Below are positions 27,494 to 37,956 of a stretch of DNA of 64,000 nt, one piece after another. The stretch spans positions 186,001 through 250,000 of the forward strand of contig NZ_JAMFLI010000001.1 of assembly GCF_023502145.1 (NCBI RefSeq). The letters are read 5' to 3'. Origin of the DNA: Craterilacuibacter sp. RT1T (GTDB lineage Bacteria > Pseudomonadota > Gammaproteobacteria > Burkholderiales > Chromobacteriaceae). The translations under genes were made by a program, and so were the position numbers. The notes beneath the pieces were generated by a model, which saw nothing but the letters and a program-made list of their open reading frames with translations, did no database searches and was not told the DNA's origin. How positions within the stretch are numbered: the first letter of the stretch is position 1; each line of letters starts with the position of its first letter.

Positions 27494-28384
27494 GTGCCCG
27501 AATTCAAATATCTGCAAGACTTTGTCGGCAATACCCCGCTGGTCAGGCTCAAACACCTGCCTGGCAACACTTCCAATGTGCTGTTGCTGAAACTCGAAGG
27601 CAACAATCCCGGCGGCTCGGTCAAGGACAGGCCTGCGTTATCCATGATTCGCCACGCCGAGGCGCGCGGTGATATCCGGCCGGGGGACACGCTGATCGAA
27701 CCGACCAGCGGCAATACCGGCATTGGCCTGGCCATGGCGGCCACCATGATGGGTTACCGGCTGATTCTGGTGATGCCGGAGAACTCCAGTGTGGAGCGGG
27801 TGCAGACCATGCGTGCCTATGGTGCCGACGTCCGTCTGACGCCGGCCGCCTTGTCCATGCCCGGTGCCATCGACGAGGCGCGCCGTCTGGAGCAGGAGGG
27901 CGTCGGACGCATCCTCGACCAGTTTGCCAACCCGGATAATCCGCAGGCGCACTATGACAGTACCGGGCCCGAAATCTGGCGCGATACGGCCGGAACGGTC
28001 AGCCATTTTGTCTCCAGTATGGGCACCACCGGCACCATTATGGGGGTGAGCCGCTATCTGAAGGCGCAGAACCCGGCGGTGCGCGTTATCGGTGTGCAGC
28101 CCGAGCCAGGTAGCCAGATTCCGGGTATACGCAAGTGGGAAGACGCCTATCTGCCCAAGATTTGCGACTATTCGCGCATCGATGATTTGCAGCTGGTGTC
28201 GCAGACCGAGGCCGAAGCGGTGGCGCGGCGTCTGGCATGCGAGGAAGGCATTCTGGCCGGGCCATCATCCGGCGGCGCGCTGGCGGTTGCCTTGCGCCTG
28301 AATGCGACGCTGGAAAACGCCGTGATTGTCTCCATCGTGTGCGATCGTGGCGATCGCTATCTTTCCACCGGGCTTTTTGCCTGA
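27494..28384 (+). CDS. cysM: Cysteine synthase B
   Basis: PLP enzyme of 296 residues making cysteine from O-acetylserine and sulfide or thiosulfate. The PLP lysine is K44 in GNNPGGSVKDRPA; SGNTGIGLAMAA and SSMGTTGTIMGVSRYLK bind substrate and phosphate. The NPGGSVKDR form and the short length favour CysM over CysK. The start is GTG at 27494. Confidence 0.94.
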   Translation: MPEFKYLQDFVGNTPLVRLKHLPGNTSNVLLLKLEGNNPGGSVKDRPALSMIRHAEARGDIRPGDTLIEPTSGNTGIGLAMAATMMGYRLILVMPENSSVERVQTMRAYGADVRLTPAALSMPGAIDEARRLEQEGVGRILDQFANPDNPQAHYDSTGPEIWRDTAGTVSHFVSSMGTTGTIMGVSRYLKAQNPAVRVIGVQPEPGSQIPGIRKWEDAYLPKICDYSRIDDLQLVSQTEAEAVARRLACEEGILAGPSSGGALAVALRLNATLENAVIVSIVCDRGDRYLSTGLFA

Positions 28385-28407
28385 TTCTTGCGCAGGTTTC
28401 CCGTTTT

Positions 28408-29562
28408 ATGTCGCAACACGAATTTTCCCCCGAGGTCGCTGGTCAGTTGAGTCCGCAGGCATGGTATCAGCAGGCTATCCAGCAAAAAGGTTTTATCCGT
28501 GACGAGGCGCAAGCTGCCGCCATCGGGCAACTGGATGATTTATGGCAACAGCTGGTCGAGTTTAAAAAAAGACGCAACCGCTTCCTTGGCCGCTCCTTGC
28601 TGAAGCCTGCGGTGCCGCAGGGTTTGTATCTGTGGGGCGGGGTGGGGCGCGGCAAGAGCTTTTTGATGGATGCCTTCTTTTCCTGTGTGCCCTATTCGCG
28701 CAAAAAGCGCGTGCATTTCCATCACTTTATGGCAGACGTGCATAAGGAACTTAAGAAACTGGCCTCGGAGAAGGACCCGCTGATCGCCTTGGCCGAGCGT
28801 ATGGCGCGTACGACGCGCCTGTTGTGCTTTGACGAGTTTCACGTCAGCGATATTGCCGATGCCATGCTGTTGGGGCGTCTGCTGGAGGCGCTGTTTGCGC
28901 GCGGGGTGATTATGGTAATGACCTCAAACTATGCGCCGGACAATCTCTATCCTAATGGGCTGCAGCGGCAAAACTTCCTGCCCACCATCGCCCTGCTCAA
29001 GCAGCAGTTGAAGGTGCTGAATGTGGATGGCGGACATGATTACCGCCTACGCGAACTGGTGCGCGAACCCTTGTTTCTGGTGCCGGATGATGCATCCGCG
29101 CATGCCAGGCTGGACGCAATGTTTACCCGTATTTCTGGCGGTGCCGGCTTGTTGTCGCCGCAGATCGAGGTGCTGGGTCGGCGCATCAAGTCACAGCGGC
29201 GCACCTTGGGTGTGATCTGGTTCGATTTTGCCACCTTGTGCGGCGGGCCGCGCGCCCAGACGGATTATCTGGAGATTGCCCGCGAGTACCATACCGTATT
29301 CCTGTCTGGCATTCCGAAGCTGGGTGCGGCCCAGTCATCCGAGGCCAGGCGTTTTACCTGGCTGGTCGACGTATTTTACGATCACCGTGTCAAGCTGGTG
29401 GCCTCGTCCGCCATCGAGCCGGAAGGCATTTACACCGAAGGCGTGCATGCCGGTGAGTTTTTCCGCACCGCCAGCCGTTTGACCGAGATGCAGTCGCAGA
29501 CCTATTTGTCGCTGCCGCATCTCGTTAGCGAACCCACCCTCAGCGGCGTGGTCGAGACCTGA
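28408..29562 (+). CDS. zapE: Cell division ATPase ZapE (AFG1 family)
   Basis: AAA-type ATPase of 384 residues. Walker A is GGVGRGKS at about 77-84, Walker B is LLCFDEFHV near 139-147, and MVMTSNYAPDNLYPNGLQR is the family sensor block. In E. coli ZapE destabilises FtsZ polymers during constriction. The start is the ATG at 28408, 24 bp past cysM. It converges on the SPOR-domain gene with an 10-bp gap. Confidence 0.94.
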   Translation: MSQHEFSPEVAGQLSPQAWYQQAIQQKGFIRDEAQAAAIGQLDDLWQQLVEFKKRRNRFLGRSLLKPAVPQGLYLWGGVGRGKSFLMDAFFSCVPYSRKKRVHFHHFMADVHKELKKLASEKDPLIALAERMARTTRLLCFDEFHVSDIADAMLLGRLLEALFARGVIMVMTSNYAPDNLYPNGLQRQNFLPTIALLKQQLKVLNVDGGHDYRLRELVREPLFLVPDDASAHARLDAMFTRISGGAGLLSPQIEVLGRRIKSQRRTLGVIWFDFATLCGGPRAQTDYLEIAREYHTVFLSGIPKLGAAQSSEARRFTWLVDVFYDHRVKLVASSAIEPEGIYTEGVHAGEFFRTASRLTEMQSQTYLSLPHLVSEPTLSGVVET

Positions 29563-29572
29563 ACTGGCCGGT

Positions 29573-30295
29573 TTATTGGCCTAGCGGAACCAGTAGCGGA
29601 ATGTAGCCCAGCTTGCGCAGCTCGGCCATGGCCTCTTCTGCTTCTGCACGGCTCTTGAACGGGCCTAGTTGTACCTTGGTCTCGCTGCGGGCATTGATGC
29701 CGCGCTTTTTGAGTTCATCCATCAGTTTCTCGGCATTGTCCGGGCTGGAAAACAAGCCTAGTTGCACGTTGTAGCCGAAAGAGCTGCCTTGTGGTCTGGC
29801 GGGCGCTGGCGGCGTAACCGGGGCGGCCTGCTCTGCGGCGCGCGGCTTGGGCTGATCGCTTGGCAAGGCAGCTTTGTGTTGCAAGGCGGCAGTCGACTCG
29901 CGTAGCGGAGCCGCCGCCTGTTTCGGCATGGGGCTGGCCGGCTTGGGCAGGTGAGGAGGAGGAACATTTGCTTCGACCATTAATTTGGGCAGGGCGCTCA
30001 TGCCGGGTGTGGCCGCAAGATCAGGGCTGGCAGGGCGTGTAGACTCGGCTGCCGGCGCGCTGGTGTCAATGTCGGTAACGGGCGCCTCGGGCACTATGGT
30101 TTGGGCTGGGAGCAAGGTGCCGCTGATTTTACCGCTGCTGGCATCGGTGATTTGTGGTTTGGATTTCAGCATATTCATCAGCGGAATGACGGCCAGTGCC
30201 GCCACGATCAGGCTTAGCGCAATGGCGATGCGTTTTTTGGTCTTGGGGCTGACGCCGTCCGTAGCCTGTTTTTCAGAAGGTGGCAAAGTGGTCAT
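29573..30295 (-). CDS. SPOR-domain membrane protein (DedD/FtsN-like)
   Basis: Protein of 240 residues: short cytoplasmic part, one transmembrane helix at about 21-41 (KRIAIALSLIVAALAVIPLM), a long Pro/Ala-rich linker and a C-terminal SPOR domain of about 75 residues (SFGYNVQLGLFSS...VQLGPFKSRAEAEEAMAELRK). SPOR domains bind denuded peptidoglycan at the septum. It may be a cell-division accessory protein, which fits its convergent neighbour zapE, but it cannot be assigned to a named gene. Confidence 0.85.
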   Translation of the reverse strand: MTTLPPSEKQATDGVSPKTKKRIAIALSLIVAALAVIPLMNMLKSKPQITDASSGKISGTLLPAQTIVPEAPVTDIDTSAPAAESTRPASPDLAATPGMSALPKLMVEANVPPPHLPKPASPMPKQAAAPLRESTAALQHKAALPSDQPKPRAAEQAAPVTPPAPARPQGSSFGYNVQLGLFSSPDNAEKLMDELKKRGINARSETKVQLGPFKSRAEAEEAMAELRKLGYIPLLVPLGQ

Positions 30296-30427
30296 GGATT
30301 CATTATCTGCAGCAAAGGCTTGAGAAGGCTGGTAAAATATGTGGTTCTTCGATTGGTCTCACTCACCCGACGCAAGGCTGACTTCTGATCAGTCAATGCG
30401 TCTGTCTTAGGTAATAAGGGGATTTAT

Positions 30428-30853
30428 ATGGCAATTGAACGTACTCTGTCCATCGTTAAGCCTGATGCTGTTGCTAAAAACGTCATCGGCAAGATCTATG
30501 ACCGTTTCGAATCGGCCGGTCTGAAAGTGGTTGCTGCACGCATGAAGCAGTTGTCGCGCGCTGAAGCCGAAGGCTTCTACGCCGTACACAAAGAACGCCC
30601 TTTCTTTGCCGATCTGGTCAGCTTTATGATTTCCGGTCCGGTGATGGTTCAGGTGCTGGAAGGCGAAAACGCCGTCCTGAAAAACCGTGAACTGATGGGT
30701 GCGACTGATCCGAAGAAAGCCGATGCCGGCACCATTCGTGCCGATTTCGCCGACTCCATCGACGCCAATGCCGTCCATGGTTCCGATAGCCTGGAGAATG
30801 CCGCGATTGAAATCGCCTACTTCTTCGCTGCTTCCGAAATCAGCGCGCGTTAA
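30428..30853 (+). CDS. ndk: Nucleoside diphosphate kinase
   Basis: Enzyme of 141 residues balancing nucleoside triphosphates. [15 protein letters not shown] at the start and the phosphohistidine H117 in NAVHGSDS are diagnostic. AAGGGG upstream is a good ribosome site. It opens the conserved betaproteobacterial run ndk-rlmN-pilW-rodZ-ispG-hisS. Confidence 0.98.
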   Translation: MAIERTLSIVKPDAVAKNVIGKIYDRFESAGLKVVAARMKQLSRAEAEGFYAVHKERPFFADLVSFMISGPVMVQVLEGENAVLKNRELMGATDPKKADAGTIRADFADSIDANAVHGSDSLENAAIEIAYFFAASEISAR

Positions 30854-30865
30854 TTCTGTTTTTTG

Positions 30866-30903
30866 AAACGGCAGCCGCCTGTTTCGGTGGCTGCCGTTTT
30901 TTC
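30866..30903 (+). terminator. Intrinsic terminator between ndk and rlmN
   Basis: AACGGCAGCCGCC and GGTGGCTGCCGTT pair over about 12 bp and are followed by TTTTTT. It lies 13 bp after the ndk stop and 11 bp before the rlmN start, so some read-through is likely needed for rlmN. Confidence 0.88.
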
Positions 30904-30913
30904 TGAGGTACTC

Positions 30914-32008
30914 ATGAAGACCAACCTGCTCGACTTCAATCTGGATCAGCTGACCCAACACTTTGCCGCAATGGGCGAGAAGCCTTTTCGCGCCAAGCAG
31001 GTGATGCGCTGGATGCACCAGATGGCACAGTCCGACTTCGATGCGATGACCGATATCGCCAAGAGTTTGCGTGCCAAGCTGCACGAAACCGCGGAAGTTC
31101 GCGTGCCGGCGCTGATGATGGGGCAGGAGTCCGGCGATGGTACCCGCAAGTGGCTGCTGGATGTAGGGACGGGCAACGGTGTTGAAACCGTGTTCATTCC
31201 CGAGAACGAGCGCGGCACTTTGTGCGTGTCATCTCAGGTCGGTTGTGCGCTGGAGTGCACTTTTTGCTCGACCGGGCGTCAGGGTTTTAACCGCAACCTC
31301 AGCACTGCCGAAATCATCGGTCAGCTGTGGTGGGCGAATAAGGCGCTGGGCGTGACGCCGAAAGAGGAAAGAGTGGTCTCCAATGTGGTGATGATGGGCA
31401 TGGGCGAGCCTTTGGCCAACTACGACAATGTAGTGTCGGCGCTGAACATCATGCTGGATGATCATGCTTACGGCTTGAGCCGGCGCCGGGTGACGGTGTC
31501 GACTTCGGGCCTGGTGCCGCAGATGGACCGTTTGCGCGAAGATTGTCCGGTGGCGCTGGCGGTGTCGCTGCATGCGCCTAACGACGCCTTGCGGGACGTG
31601 ATTGTGCCTATCAACAAGAAGTACCCGCTGAAGGAGCTGATGGCAGCATGCCGGCGCTATCTGGAAAGAGCGCCGCGCGACTTTGTGACCTTCGAATATG
31701 TGATGCTTGACGGCGTCAATGACAGGCCGGAACATGCTCGTCAATTAATCGAGCTGGTGCGTGATGTGCCGTGCAAGTTCAACCTGATTCCATTTAATCC
31801 GTTCCCGAATTCGGGTTACGGTCGTTCCAGCAATAACGCGATTCATATTTTCCGCGAGTTGCTGCAAGAGGCCGGGCTGGTCGTGACCGTACGCAAGACC
31901 CGTGGCGATGATATCGATGCCGCTTGCGGGCAGTTGGCCGGCCAAGTGCAGGACAAGACGCGTCGCCAGGCAAAGTGGACGCAAATTATTGAACAAGGCA
32001 AGCAATGA
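30914..32008 (+). CDS. rlmN: Dual-specificity 23S rRNA/tRNA m2A methyltransferase
   Basis: Radical-SAM enzyme of 364 residues that methylates A2503 of 23S rRNA and A37 of some tRNAs. The Fe-S cysteines C111, C115 and C118 lie in [11 protein letters not shown], and [13 protein letters not shown] and the C-terminal AACGQL cysteine complete the active site. The start is the ATG at 30914 with GAGG upstream. It overlaps pilW by an ATGA junction. Confidence 0.96.
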   Translation: MKTNLLDFNLDQLTQHFAAMGEKPFRAKQVMRWMHQMAQSDFDAMTDIAKSLRAKLHETAEVRVPALMMGQESGDGTRKWLLDVGTGNGVETVFIPENERGTLCVSSQVGCALECTFCSTGRQGFNRNLSTAEIIGQLWWANKALGVTPKEERVVSNVVMMGMGEPLANYDNVVSALNIMLDDHAYGLSRRRVTVSTSGLVPQMDRLREDCPVALAVSLHAPNDALRDVIVPINKKYPLKELMAACRRYLERAPRDFVTFEYVMLDGVNDRPEHARQLIELVRDVPCKFNLIPFNPFPNSGYGRSSNNAIHIFRELLQEAGLVVTVRKTRGDDIDAACGQLAGQVQDKTRRQAKWTQIIEQGKQ

Positions 32009-32739
32009 TGCGAATGCGGCGCTGGGGTTTGTGTCTGGCATGCTTATGTCTGCCGGTCATGGCATTTGCCAGCTCGCTTGAGCTGGCGCAGACCCGGGCG
32101 CAACTGGCCGTCGAATATATGCGTTACGGTAATATGCGTGCGGCGCTGGATTCGGCTGACGAGGCCGTCAAGGCCGATAGCAGCTATCAAAATGGCCAGC
32201 TGATCCGTGCTTTGGTGCTGATGCAATTGGGGATGGATAAAGAGGCTGAAGGCGCTTTTCGCAAGGCACTGTCCATTGATGCGACCAACCCTGAAGTGAA
32301 TAATAATTACGGCTGGTTTTTGTGCAAGGGTACGCGCGCGGCCGAGTCCATTACCTATTTTACCCGGGCACTGGCTGACCCTTTGTATGACAAGCCGCAA
32401 ACTGCGCAGTTGAATCGCGGTCTGTGCCTGATGAAACTGGACAAATTGGATGAGGCCAATACCGATTTGTTGGCCGTGCTGCGTTTTAACGGCAGTGACG
32501 TGATGGCCTTGCGTGAAATGACGCGTCTGCAGCTGCAGGGCAGTAACGCAAAACTGGCCGCTTTTTACTACCAGCGCCTGCGTCGTGAAGTCGCGACGCC
32601 CGGCCCTGCCGATTTGTGGTTAGGCGTGCGTCTGGCGCGCTTGCAGGCAGACAAAGCAGCAGAAAAACGTCTGGGTGATACGCTTTTGGCTAGCTACCCT
32701 GACTCGGTCGAAACCCAACACTATCTGAGTGGAAATTGA
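32005..32739 (+). CDS. pilW: Type IV pilus biogenesis/stability protein PilW (PilF)
   Basis: Tetratricopeptide protein of 244 residues. An N-terminal signal peptide ends near MAFASS; there is no good lipobox, although homologues are often lipoproteins that help PilQ secretin assembly. [25 protein letters not shown] and NNNYGWFLC are the family TPR signatures. Translationally coupled to rlmN and followed by rodZ, as in other betaproteobacteria. Confidence 0.88.
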   Translation: MMRMRRWGLCLACLCLPVMAFASSLELAQTRAQLAVEYMRYGNMRAALDSADEAVKADSSYQNGQLIRALVLMQLGMDKEAEGAFRKALSIDATNPEVNNNYGWFLCKGTRAAESITYFTRALADPLYDKPQTAQLNRGLCLMKLDKLDEANTDLLAVLRFNGSDVMALREMTRLQLQGSNAKLAAFYYQRLRREVATPGPADLWLGVRLARLQADKAAEKRLGDTLLASYPDSVETQHYLSGN

Positions 32740-32743
32740 GCTG

Positions 32744-33559
32744 ATGGAACCAGCTGATAAGCGAATAGAAGAGACCGTCTCTGTCGGTGTGCAGCTAAAG
32801 CAGGCACGCGAGGCACAGCAACTGAGTCTGGGGGATGTGGCCGAGCGTCTGAAACTGTCGGTGCGTCAGCTTGAGGCCATCGAGCGCGATGATTACGCAT
32901 TTTTGCCCGGGCCGACTTTTGTGCGTGGTTTCGTGCGCAATTACGCTCGTTTTCTGGGGCTTGACGCAGTGCCGTTGATGCACTTGCTGGATGATATCTT
33001 TCCTCCGCTGGCGGCCGAGGTCGCGATTGCGCCATCGGTGGAGCAGGGCGATGCGGATGGCAGTCGCTGGAGTGCCCCCCGCCTTGTGCTGGCATTGCTG
33101 GCCGCTGGTGCCATTGCCAGCGCAGGCTGGTGGTTCTCGAGCCAGCCGGGTAGTGAAGAGGCACCGGCAAGCCCGGGGGACTTGAGTCCCATGCTGACCG
33201 TGGAGCAGCCCGCTGCAGTCGATGTTGTAACGGAAGAAGTGCCGCAGGCATCGGTACCCGTCGCCGCCAAGCCTGCCGCCTCTGCGCCTGTTGCGGTCAA
33301 GGTAGAGCCTGCAGTGTCGCCTGAGTCCGGTCTGCGCTTGTCCAGTACGCAGGAGTCCTGGGTTTCGGTGACGGATGCCAAGGGACAAAAGCTGATGTTT
33401 GGCAGCCTGCTGCCGGGTGAAGAAAAAACACTGGCAGGCACGCCGCCTTACCGCGTCCGCATCGGCAATGCAAGCCATGTGACGGTGATCTATAAGGGAC
33501 AGCCGGTGGATATGACCGGCAAGATTCGTGGCTCGACCGCCACGCTCAAGCTGGATTGA
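32744..33559 (+). CDS. rodZ: RodZ-like cell-shape protein (HTH plus DUF4115)
   Basis: Protein of 271 residues: Cro/C1-type helix-turn-helix at about 12-75 ([33 protein letters not shown]), one transmembrane helix near 111-130, a Pro/Ala/Val-rich periplasmic linker and a C-terminal DUF4115 domain ([26 protein letters not shown]). RodZ links MreB to the elongasome. The ATG at 32744 is chosen over a GTG at 32729. ispG starts 7 bp after its stop. Confidence 0.87.
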   Translation: MEPADKRIEETVSVGVQLKQAREAQQLSLGDVAERLKLSVRQLEAIERDDYAFLPGPTFVRGFVRNYARFLGLDAVPLMHLLDDIFPPLAAEVAIAPSVEQGDADGSRWSAPRLVLALLAAGAIASAGWWFSSQPGSEEAPASPGDLSPMLTVEQPAAVDVVTEEVPQASVPVAAKPAASAPVAVKVEPAVSPESGLRLSSTQESWVSVTDAKGQKLMFGSLLPGEEKTLAGTPPYRVRIGNASHVTVIYKGQPVDMTGKIRGSTATLKLD

Positions 33560-33566
33560 GGCATCT

Positions 33567-34844
33567 ATGGATTATGGTATTCCCCGCCGCGTAACGCGTC
33601 AGGTTCGTATCGGCCACCTGATCACAGGTAGCGATGCACCCGTGCTGGTGCAGTCTATGACCAATACCGATACCGCCGATGCGGCGGCAACGGCCGCTCA
33701 GGTGTATGAGCTGGCCGAGGCCGGCTCGGAAGTGGTGCGTATTACCGTCAATAGTCCGGAAGCGGCGGCTGCCGTCGCCGAAGTGCGGCAGCGGCTGGAT
33801 GATCTGGGGTGCCGTGTACCCTTGGTGGGCGATTTTCATTTCAATGGCGATAAGCTGCTGAAAGACTATCCGGACTGCGCCCGCGCGCTGGCCAAATACC
33901 GCATCAACCCGGGCAATGTGGGCAAGGGCGCGCGTGGCGACGAGAAGTTTGCCTTTATGGTGCGTACCGCGATGGAGCTGGATAAGGCGGTGCGTATCGG
34001 TGTGAACTGGGGCAGCCTGGATCAGGCCTTGGTGGTACGCATGATGGACCACAATGCACGCTTGACCCAGCCGCTGCCGCCGGATGCGGTGATGCGCGAG
34101 GCGCTGATCGTGTCGGCGCTGGAGAGTGCCGACAAGGCGATGGAATTGGGGCTGCCCGCCGACAATATCATCCTGTCGTGCAAGGTCAGCCATGTGCAGG
34201 ATCTGATTACCGCTTACCGTAACTTGGCTAGCCGCTGCGATTTTCCGCTGCATCTGGGCCTGACCGAGGCCGGCATGGGCAGCAAGGGTATTGTCGCCTC
34301 CAGTGCCGCTTTGGCGGTGCTGTTGCAAGAGGGCATAGGCGACACCATCCGTATCTCGCTGACACCGCAGCCGGGCGAGTCGCGTACGCGCGAAGTGATT
34401 GTGGCGCAGGAGTTGCTGCAGACCATGGGCTTGCGCAGCTTCGTGCCTTTGGTGACCGCTTGCCCCGGTTGTGGCCGTACCAGCAGTACCGTGTTCCAGG
34501 AGTTGGCCGACAGTATCCAGACCTATTTGCGCGAGTCCATGCCGGTATGGCGCTTGCAGTATCCCGGCGTGGAAGAGATGAAGGTGGCGGTCATGGGCTG
34601 TGTGGTCAATGGCCCGGGCGAGAGCAAACTGGCCGATATCGGTATTTCGCTGCCCGGCACCGGTGAAGTGCCGGTCGCGCCGGTGTATGTGGACGGCGAG
34701 AAAACCGTGACGCTCAAGGGCGAGTCTATTGCCGCCGAATTCAAGGCGCTGGTCGATGACTATGTCGCCAGCCGTTATGGCGAGGGTGGCAGCAAACGCC
34801 ACGCCTCCGGCCCGAAAGTGATTCCGATCAGGGCGGCGGTTTGA
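33567..34844 (+). CDS. ispG: 4-hydroxy-3-methylbut-2-en-1-yl diphosphate synthase
   Basis: Fe-S enzyme of the MEP isoprenoid pathway, 425 residues. [13 protein letters not shown] starts the TIM barrel, and the 4Fe-4S ligands lie in [10 protein letters not shown] and GCVVNGPGE near the C-terminus. It overlaps nothing but starts 7 bp after rodZ. It depends on the isc operon at the other end of the window. Confidence 0.96.
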   Translation: MDYGIPRRVTRQVRIGHLITGSDAPVLVQSMTNTDTADAAATAAQVYELAEAGSEVVRITVNSPEAAAAVAEVRQRLDDLGCRVPLVGDFHFNGDKLLKDYPDCARALAKYRINPGNVGKGARGDEKFAFMVRTAMELDKAVRIGVNWGSLDQALVVRMMDHNARLTQPLPPDAVMREALIVSALESADKAMELGLPADNIILSCKVSHVQDLITAYRNLASRCDFPLHLGLTEAGMGSKGIVASSAALAVLLQEGIGDTIRISLTPQPGESRTREVIVAQELLQTMGLRSFVPLVTACPGCGRTSSTVFQELADSIQTYLRESMPVWRLQYPGVEEMKVAVMGCVVNGPGESKLADIGISLPGTGEVPVAPVYVDGEKTVTLKGESIAAEFKALVDDYVASRYGEGGSKRHASGPKVIPIRAAV

Positions 34845-34884
34845 TCCGCCCTGCCACAGTGGTTTGATTTAACAAGAAAAGATC

Positions 34885-36156
34885 ATGGCTCAGAAAATTC
34901 AGGCGATTCGCGGCATGAACGATGTGCTGCCGGCCGAGTCGCACCAGTGGGAATATTTTGAAGGGGTGTTGCGCAAGTTGCTGGCCGATTATGGCTACCA
35001 GAATATCCGCACCCCCATCGTCGAAGCGACGCCCTTGTTTGTGCGCTCTATCGGCGAGGTGACCGATATCGTCGAGAAGGAAATGTATACCTTCACCGAT
35101 GCCCTGAATGGCGACAGCCTGACGTTGCGTCCGGAAGGTACGGCCGGCACCTTGCGTGCCGTGGTCGAACACAATCTGCTGTATAACGCCACGCAGAAAC
35201 TGTGGTATCAGGGGCCGATGTATCGCCACGAGCGTCCGCAAAAAGGACGTTATCGCCAGTTCCATCAGGTGGGTATCGAGGCGCTGGGTTTTGCCGGGCC
35301 GGATATCGATGCCGAAATCATCCTGCTGACGGCGGATTTGTGGCAGCGTCTGGGCTTGCAGGACAGTGTGCAGCTGGAAATCAATACGCTGGGCAATAAG
35401 GAAGAACGTGCGGCGCATCGCGAAGCATTGGTCGCCTATCTTGAGCAGCATGCGGACATCCTCGACGAAGATGGCAAGCGCCGCATGTACAGCAATCCCT
35501 TGCGCGTGCTGGATACCAAAAATCCTGCCTTGCAGGCTATGGCGAATGCCGCGCCGCGCCTGATCGACTACCTGGGCGAAGCTTCCCGTGCCCATTACGA
35601 GGGATGGAAGGCAATGATTTCTGCGCTGGGTATCCGCTTCGTGGAAAACCCGCGCCTGGTGCGTGGCCTGGATTATTACAACCAGTCCGTGTTCGAATGG
35701 GTCACGACCGAGCTGGGTGCGCAAGGCACCGTCTGTGCCGGTGGCCGTTATGACGGGCTGACCGAGCAGCTGGGGGGCAAGCCGGCTCCGGGTATCGGTT
35801 TTGGCATGGGCATGGAGCGTGTCTTGCTGCTGCTGGCCGCCAAGGATTTGCTGCCCAAGGCGCGTGCAGTGGATGTCTATCTGGTCCAGCAGGGTGAGGG
35901 GGCCGCCATGTACGGCATGCGCGTCGCACGCAGCTTGCGCGAGGCGGGTTACTCGGTCGTCCAGCATTTGGGCGATGGCAGCTTCAAGTCGCAAATGAAA
36001 AAGGCCGATGCCTCGGGTGCGCAGTTTGCGCTGATCGTCGGTGAGAACGAGATGGCAGCCGGTACCGTAGCGGTGAAGCCGCTGCGTACCGAGTTGGCAC
36101 AGGAAGTGGTGGCGGTGGATGCGCTTGCGCTGACGCTGGCACGTCTGAAATCATAA
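34885..36156 (+). CDS. hisS: Histidyl-tRNA synthetase
   Basis: Class II synthetase of 423 residues. [12 protein letters not shown] at the start, [13 protein letters not shown] (motif 2 side), [15 protein letters not shown] and the histidine-specific [15 protein letters not shown] and GGRYDGL signatures are all present. A paralogous regulatory protein, hisZ, lies 7 kb downstream. Confidence 0.97.
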   Translation: MAQKIQAIRGMNDVLPAESHQWEYFEGVLRKLLADYGYQNIRTPIVEATPLFVRSIGEVTDIVEKEMYTFTDALNGDSLTLRPEGTAGTLRAVVEHNLLYNATQKLWYQGPMYRHERPQKGRYRQFHQVGIEALGFAGPDIDAEIILLTADLWQRLGLQDSVQLEINTLGNKEERAAHREALVAYLEQHADILDEDGKRRMYSNPLRVLDTKNPALQAMANAAPRLIDYLGEASRAHYEGWKAMISALGIRFVENPRLVRGLDYYNQSVFEWVTTELGAQGTVCAGGRYDGLTEQLGGKPAPGIGFGMGMERVLLLLAAKDLLPKARAVDVYLVQQGEGAAMYGMRVARSLREAGYSVVQHLGDGSFKSQMKKADASGAQFALIVGENEMAAGTVAVKPLRTELAQEVVAVDALALTLARLKS

Positions 36157-36172
36157 ATAGGGGAGGGGCGCC

Positions 36173-36802
36173 ATGGCGTTCGACTTGCAGGAGCAGGAAC
36201 AGATAGACACGATGCGTACCTTCTGGCAACAGTGGGGCAAGTGGCTGGCCGCTGCCGTGCTGGCTGCATGTGCGGCTTATCTTGGTTTCAAGGGCTGGCA
36301 TCTGTATCAGGGGGAGCGTGCAGAAAAAGCCTCGGCCGTATTTGCCCAGCTGGAAAGTGCCGCGCCTGGCGGTGATCTGGCCAAGATCCGTTCGATTACC
36401 ACCAGTTTGCAGCAGGAGTACGGCTCGACATCCTATGCGCCACGCGCTTCGCTACTGGCTGCCAAGCTGGCGTTTGAAAAAAATGATCTGGCGATGGCGC
36501 AAAGCCAGCTTAAATGGGTGATTGGCAATACCAAGGAAGCTTCGGTGCTGGCCATTGCTCATCTGCGCCTCGCTGCGGTATTGCTGGATCTCAAGCAATA
36601 TGATGCCGCACTGGCCGAGCTAAATGCAGAGCATCCGGCGGGTTTTGACAGCTTCTTTCTCGATATGAAGGGGGATGTTCTGTTCGCCCGTGGCGACCAG
36701 AAGGCGGCGATGGATGCTTATAAGGCTGCACTGGCCAAGCAAAGCGCAGAAGACCCGATGCGGGAATTCGTGCAAGCCAAAATTGATGCGATCGGGAGCT
36801 GA
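36173..36802 (+). CDS. YfgM-like tetratricopeptide membrane protein
   Basis: Protein of 209 residues with a short cytoplasmic start, one transmembrane helix at about 23-42 (WLAAAVLAACAAYLGFKGW) and a periplasmic TPR-like domain. The LQEQEQIDTMRTFWQQWGKW opening is typical of the YfgM/TPR_21 family, which in E. coli associates with the Sec translocon and periplasmic chaperones. Placement between hisS and bamB is the standard order. Confidence 0.88.
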   Translation: MAFDLQEQEQIDTMRTFWQQWGKWLAAAVLAACAAYLGFKGWHLYQGERAEKASAVFAQLESAAPGGDLAKIRSITTSLQQEYGSTSYAPRASLLAAKLAFEKNDLAMAQSQLKWVIGNTKEASVLAIAHLRLAAVLLDLKQYDAALAELNAEHPAGFDSFFLDMKGDVLFARGDQKAAMDAYKAALAKQSAEDPMREFVQAKIDAIGS

Positions 36803-36805
36803 TTG

Positions 36806-37942
36806 ATGCTACGCCATACCTTTGCCGCTGTTGCCGTTTCTTCGCTTTTGGCTGGTTGTGCCAGCTGGTTTGAAGGCGCCCAAGCTTACGAGCCGACCCC
36901 GCTTGCCAAAATTGAGCAGACCCATGCGCTCAACCTGAAATGGCAGACCCGAGTACCCGAGGCGAGTCAGGGGTTATTTGTACCCGCTCATGATCAGGGG
37001 GTACTGGCTGCTGGTGGTAATAATGGTGAAGTGGTGCTGCTTGACGCTCTAACCGGCAAGAAAAATGCCGAATTCCGCGTGAAGGGCGAAACACTGGGCG
37101 CCGGTGTTGCGGCTGGGGAGGGGCGCTATTTTGTCGGTAACGACAAGGGCGAACTGCTTGCCGTGGACGCAACGGGCAAGGTGTTGTGGCGTCAGAAGTT
37201 AACCAGCGTACTGTCCGAACCGCCGGTACTGGCTGCCGGCCTGGTGGTGACGCATGCTGCAGATGGTCGTCTGACCGCGTTTGATGCCAAGGACGGCAAG
37301 TCCATCTGGACGCAATGGCAGGCACCGCCTTCCTTGATGGTACGCGCCACCACGCCGGTGATGCTGGCCATAGGCAAGGAGGTTCTGGTCACCGGGATAG
37401 CCGGTGGCAAGCTGGCCGTCTACAATCTGCAGTCCGGAGCACCGTTGTGGGAAGCTACGGTTGCTTCGCCGCGCGGCGGGAGCGAGCTTGAGCGTGTGAC
37501 CGATGTGGTCAGCCAGCCACAGTTTGATGGTCGCCGCGTCTGCGCCGTGGCCTATCAGGGCCGTGTGGCATGCTTTGATGCGCGCGGTGGCAATCTGGTC
37601 TGGGCGCGGGAGGTGGCAAGTAGCCGGGGGCTGGCGCTGGACAGTCGCGCGGCCTATGTCACCGGTGAAGATGGCGCGATCTGGGCGTTTGATATCGAGA
37701 CCGGACGCAATTTGTGGAAAAACGATGCCCTGCGCTACCGTGATGTCAGCGGACCGGTAATGCTGGGCAAGAATATTCTGGTACTGGATGGCGAAGGTTA
37801 CGCTCACCTTCTTGCCAGCGAGGACGGCCGCCTGATCGGCCGCACGCGTACCGGAGCCGAAGGAACCCTCAGCCAGCCTGTGTCGCTGGGTGACGCTGCC
37901 TATGTGCAAGGTCGCAACGGCCGTTTGGCCGTACTGAATTAA
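36806..37942 (+). CDS. bamB: Outer membrane assembly lipoprotein BamB
   Basis: Lipoprotein of 378 residues, with lipobox LLAGC placing the acylated cysteine at C18. The mature part is an eight-bladed PQQ-like beta propeller, with repeats such as [28 protein letters not shown] and [16 protein letters not shown]. It supports BamA in inserting beta-barrel proteins such as the porin at the start of this window. The ATG at 36806 is preferred to the TTG at 36803. Confidence 0.95.
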   Translation: MLRHTFAAVAVSSLLAGCASWFEGAQAYEPTPLAKIEQTHALNLKWQTRVPEASQGLFVPAHDQGVLAAGGNNGEVVLLDALTGKKNAEFRVKGETLGAGVAAGEGRYFVGNDKGELLAVDATGKVLWRQKLTSVLSEPPVLAAGLVVTHAADGRLTAFDAKDGKSIWTQWQAPPSLMVRATTPVMLAIGKEVLVTGIAGGKLAVYNLQSGAPLWEATVASPRGGSELERVTDVVSQPQFDGRRVCAVAYQGRVACFDARGGNLVWAREVASSRGLALDSRAAYVTGEDGAIWAFDIETGRNLWKNDALRYRDVSGPVMLGKNILVLDGEGYAHLLASEDGRLIGRTRTGAEGTLSQPVSLGDAAYVQGRNGRLAVLN

Positions 37943-37956
37943 CCAAGTCTGAATTA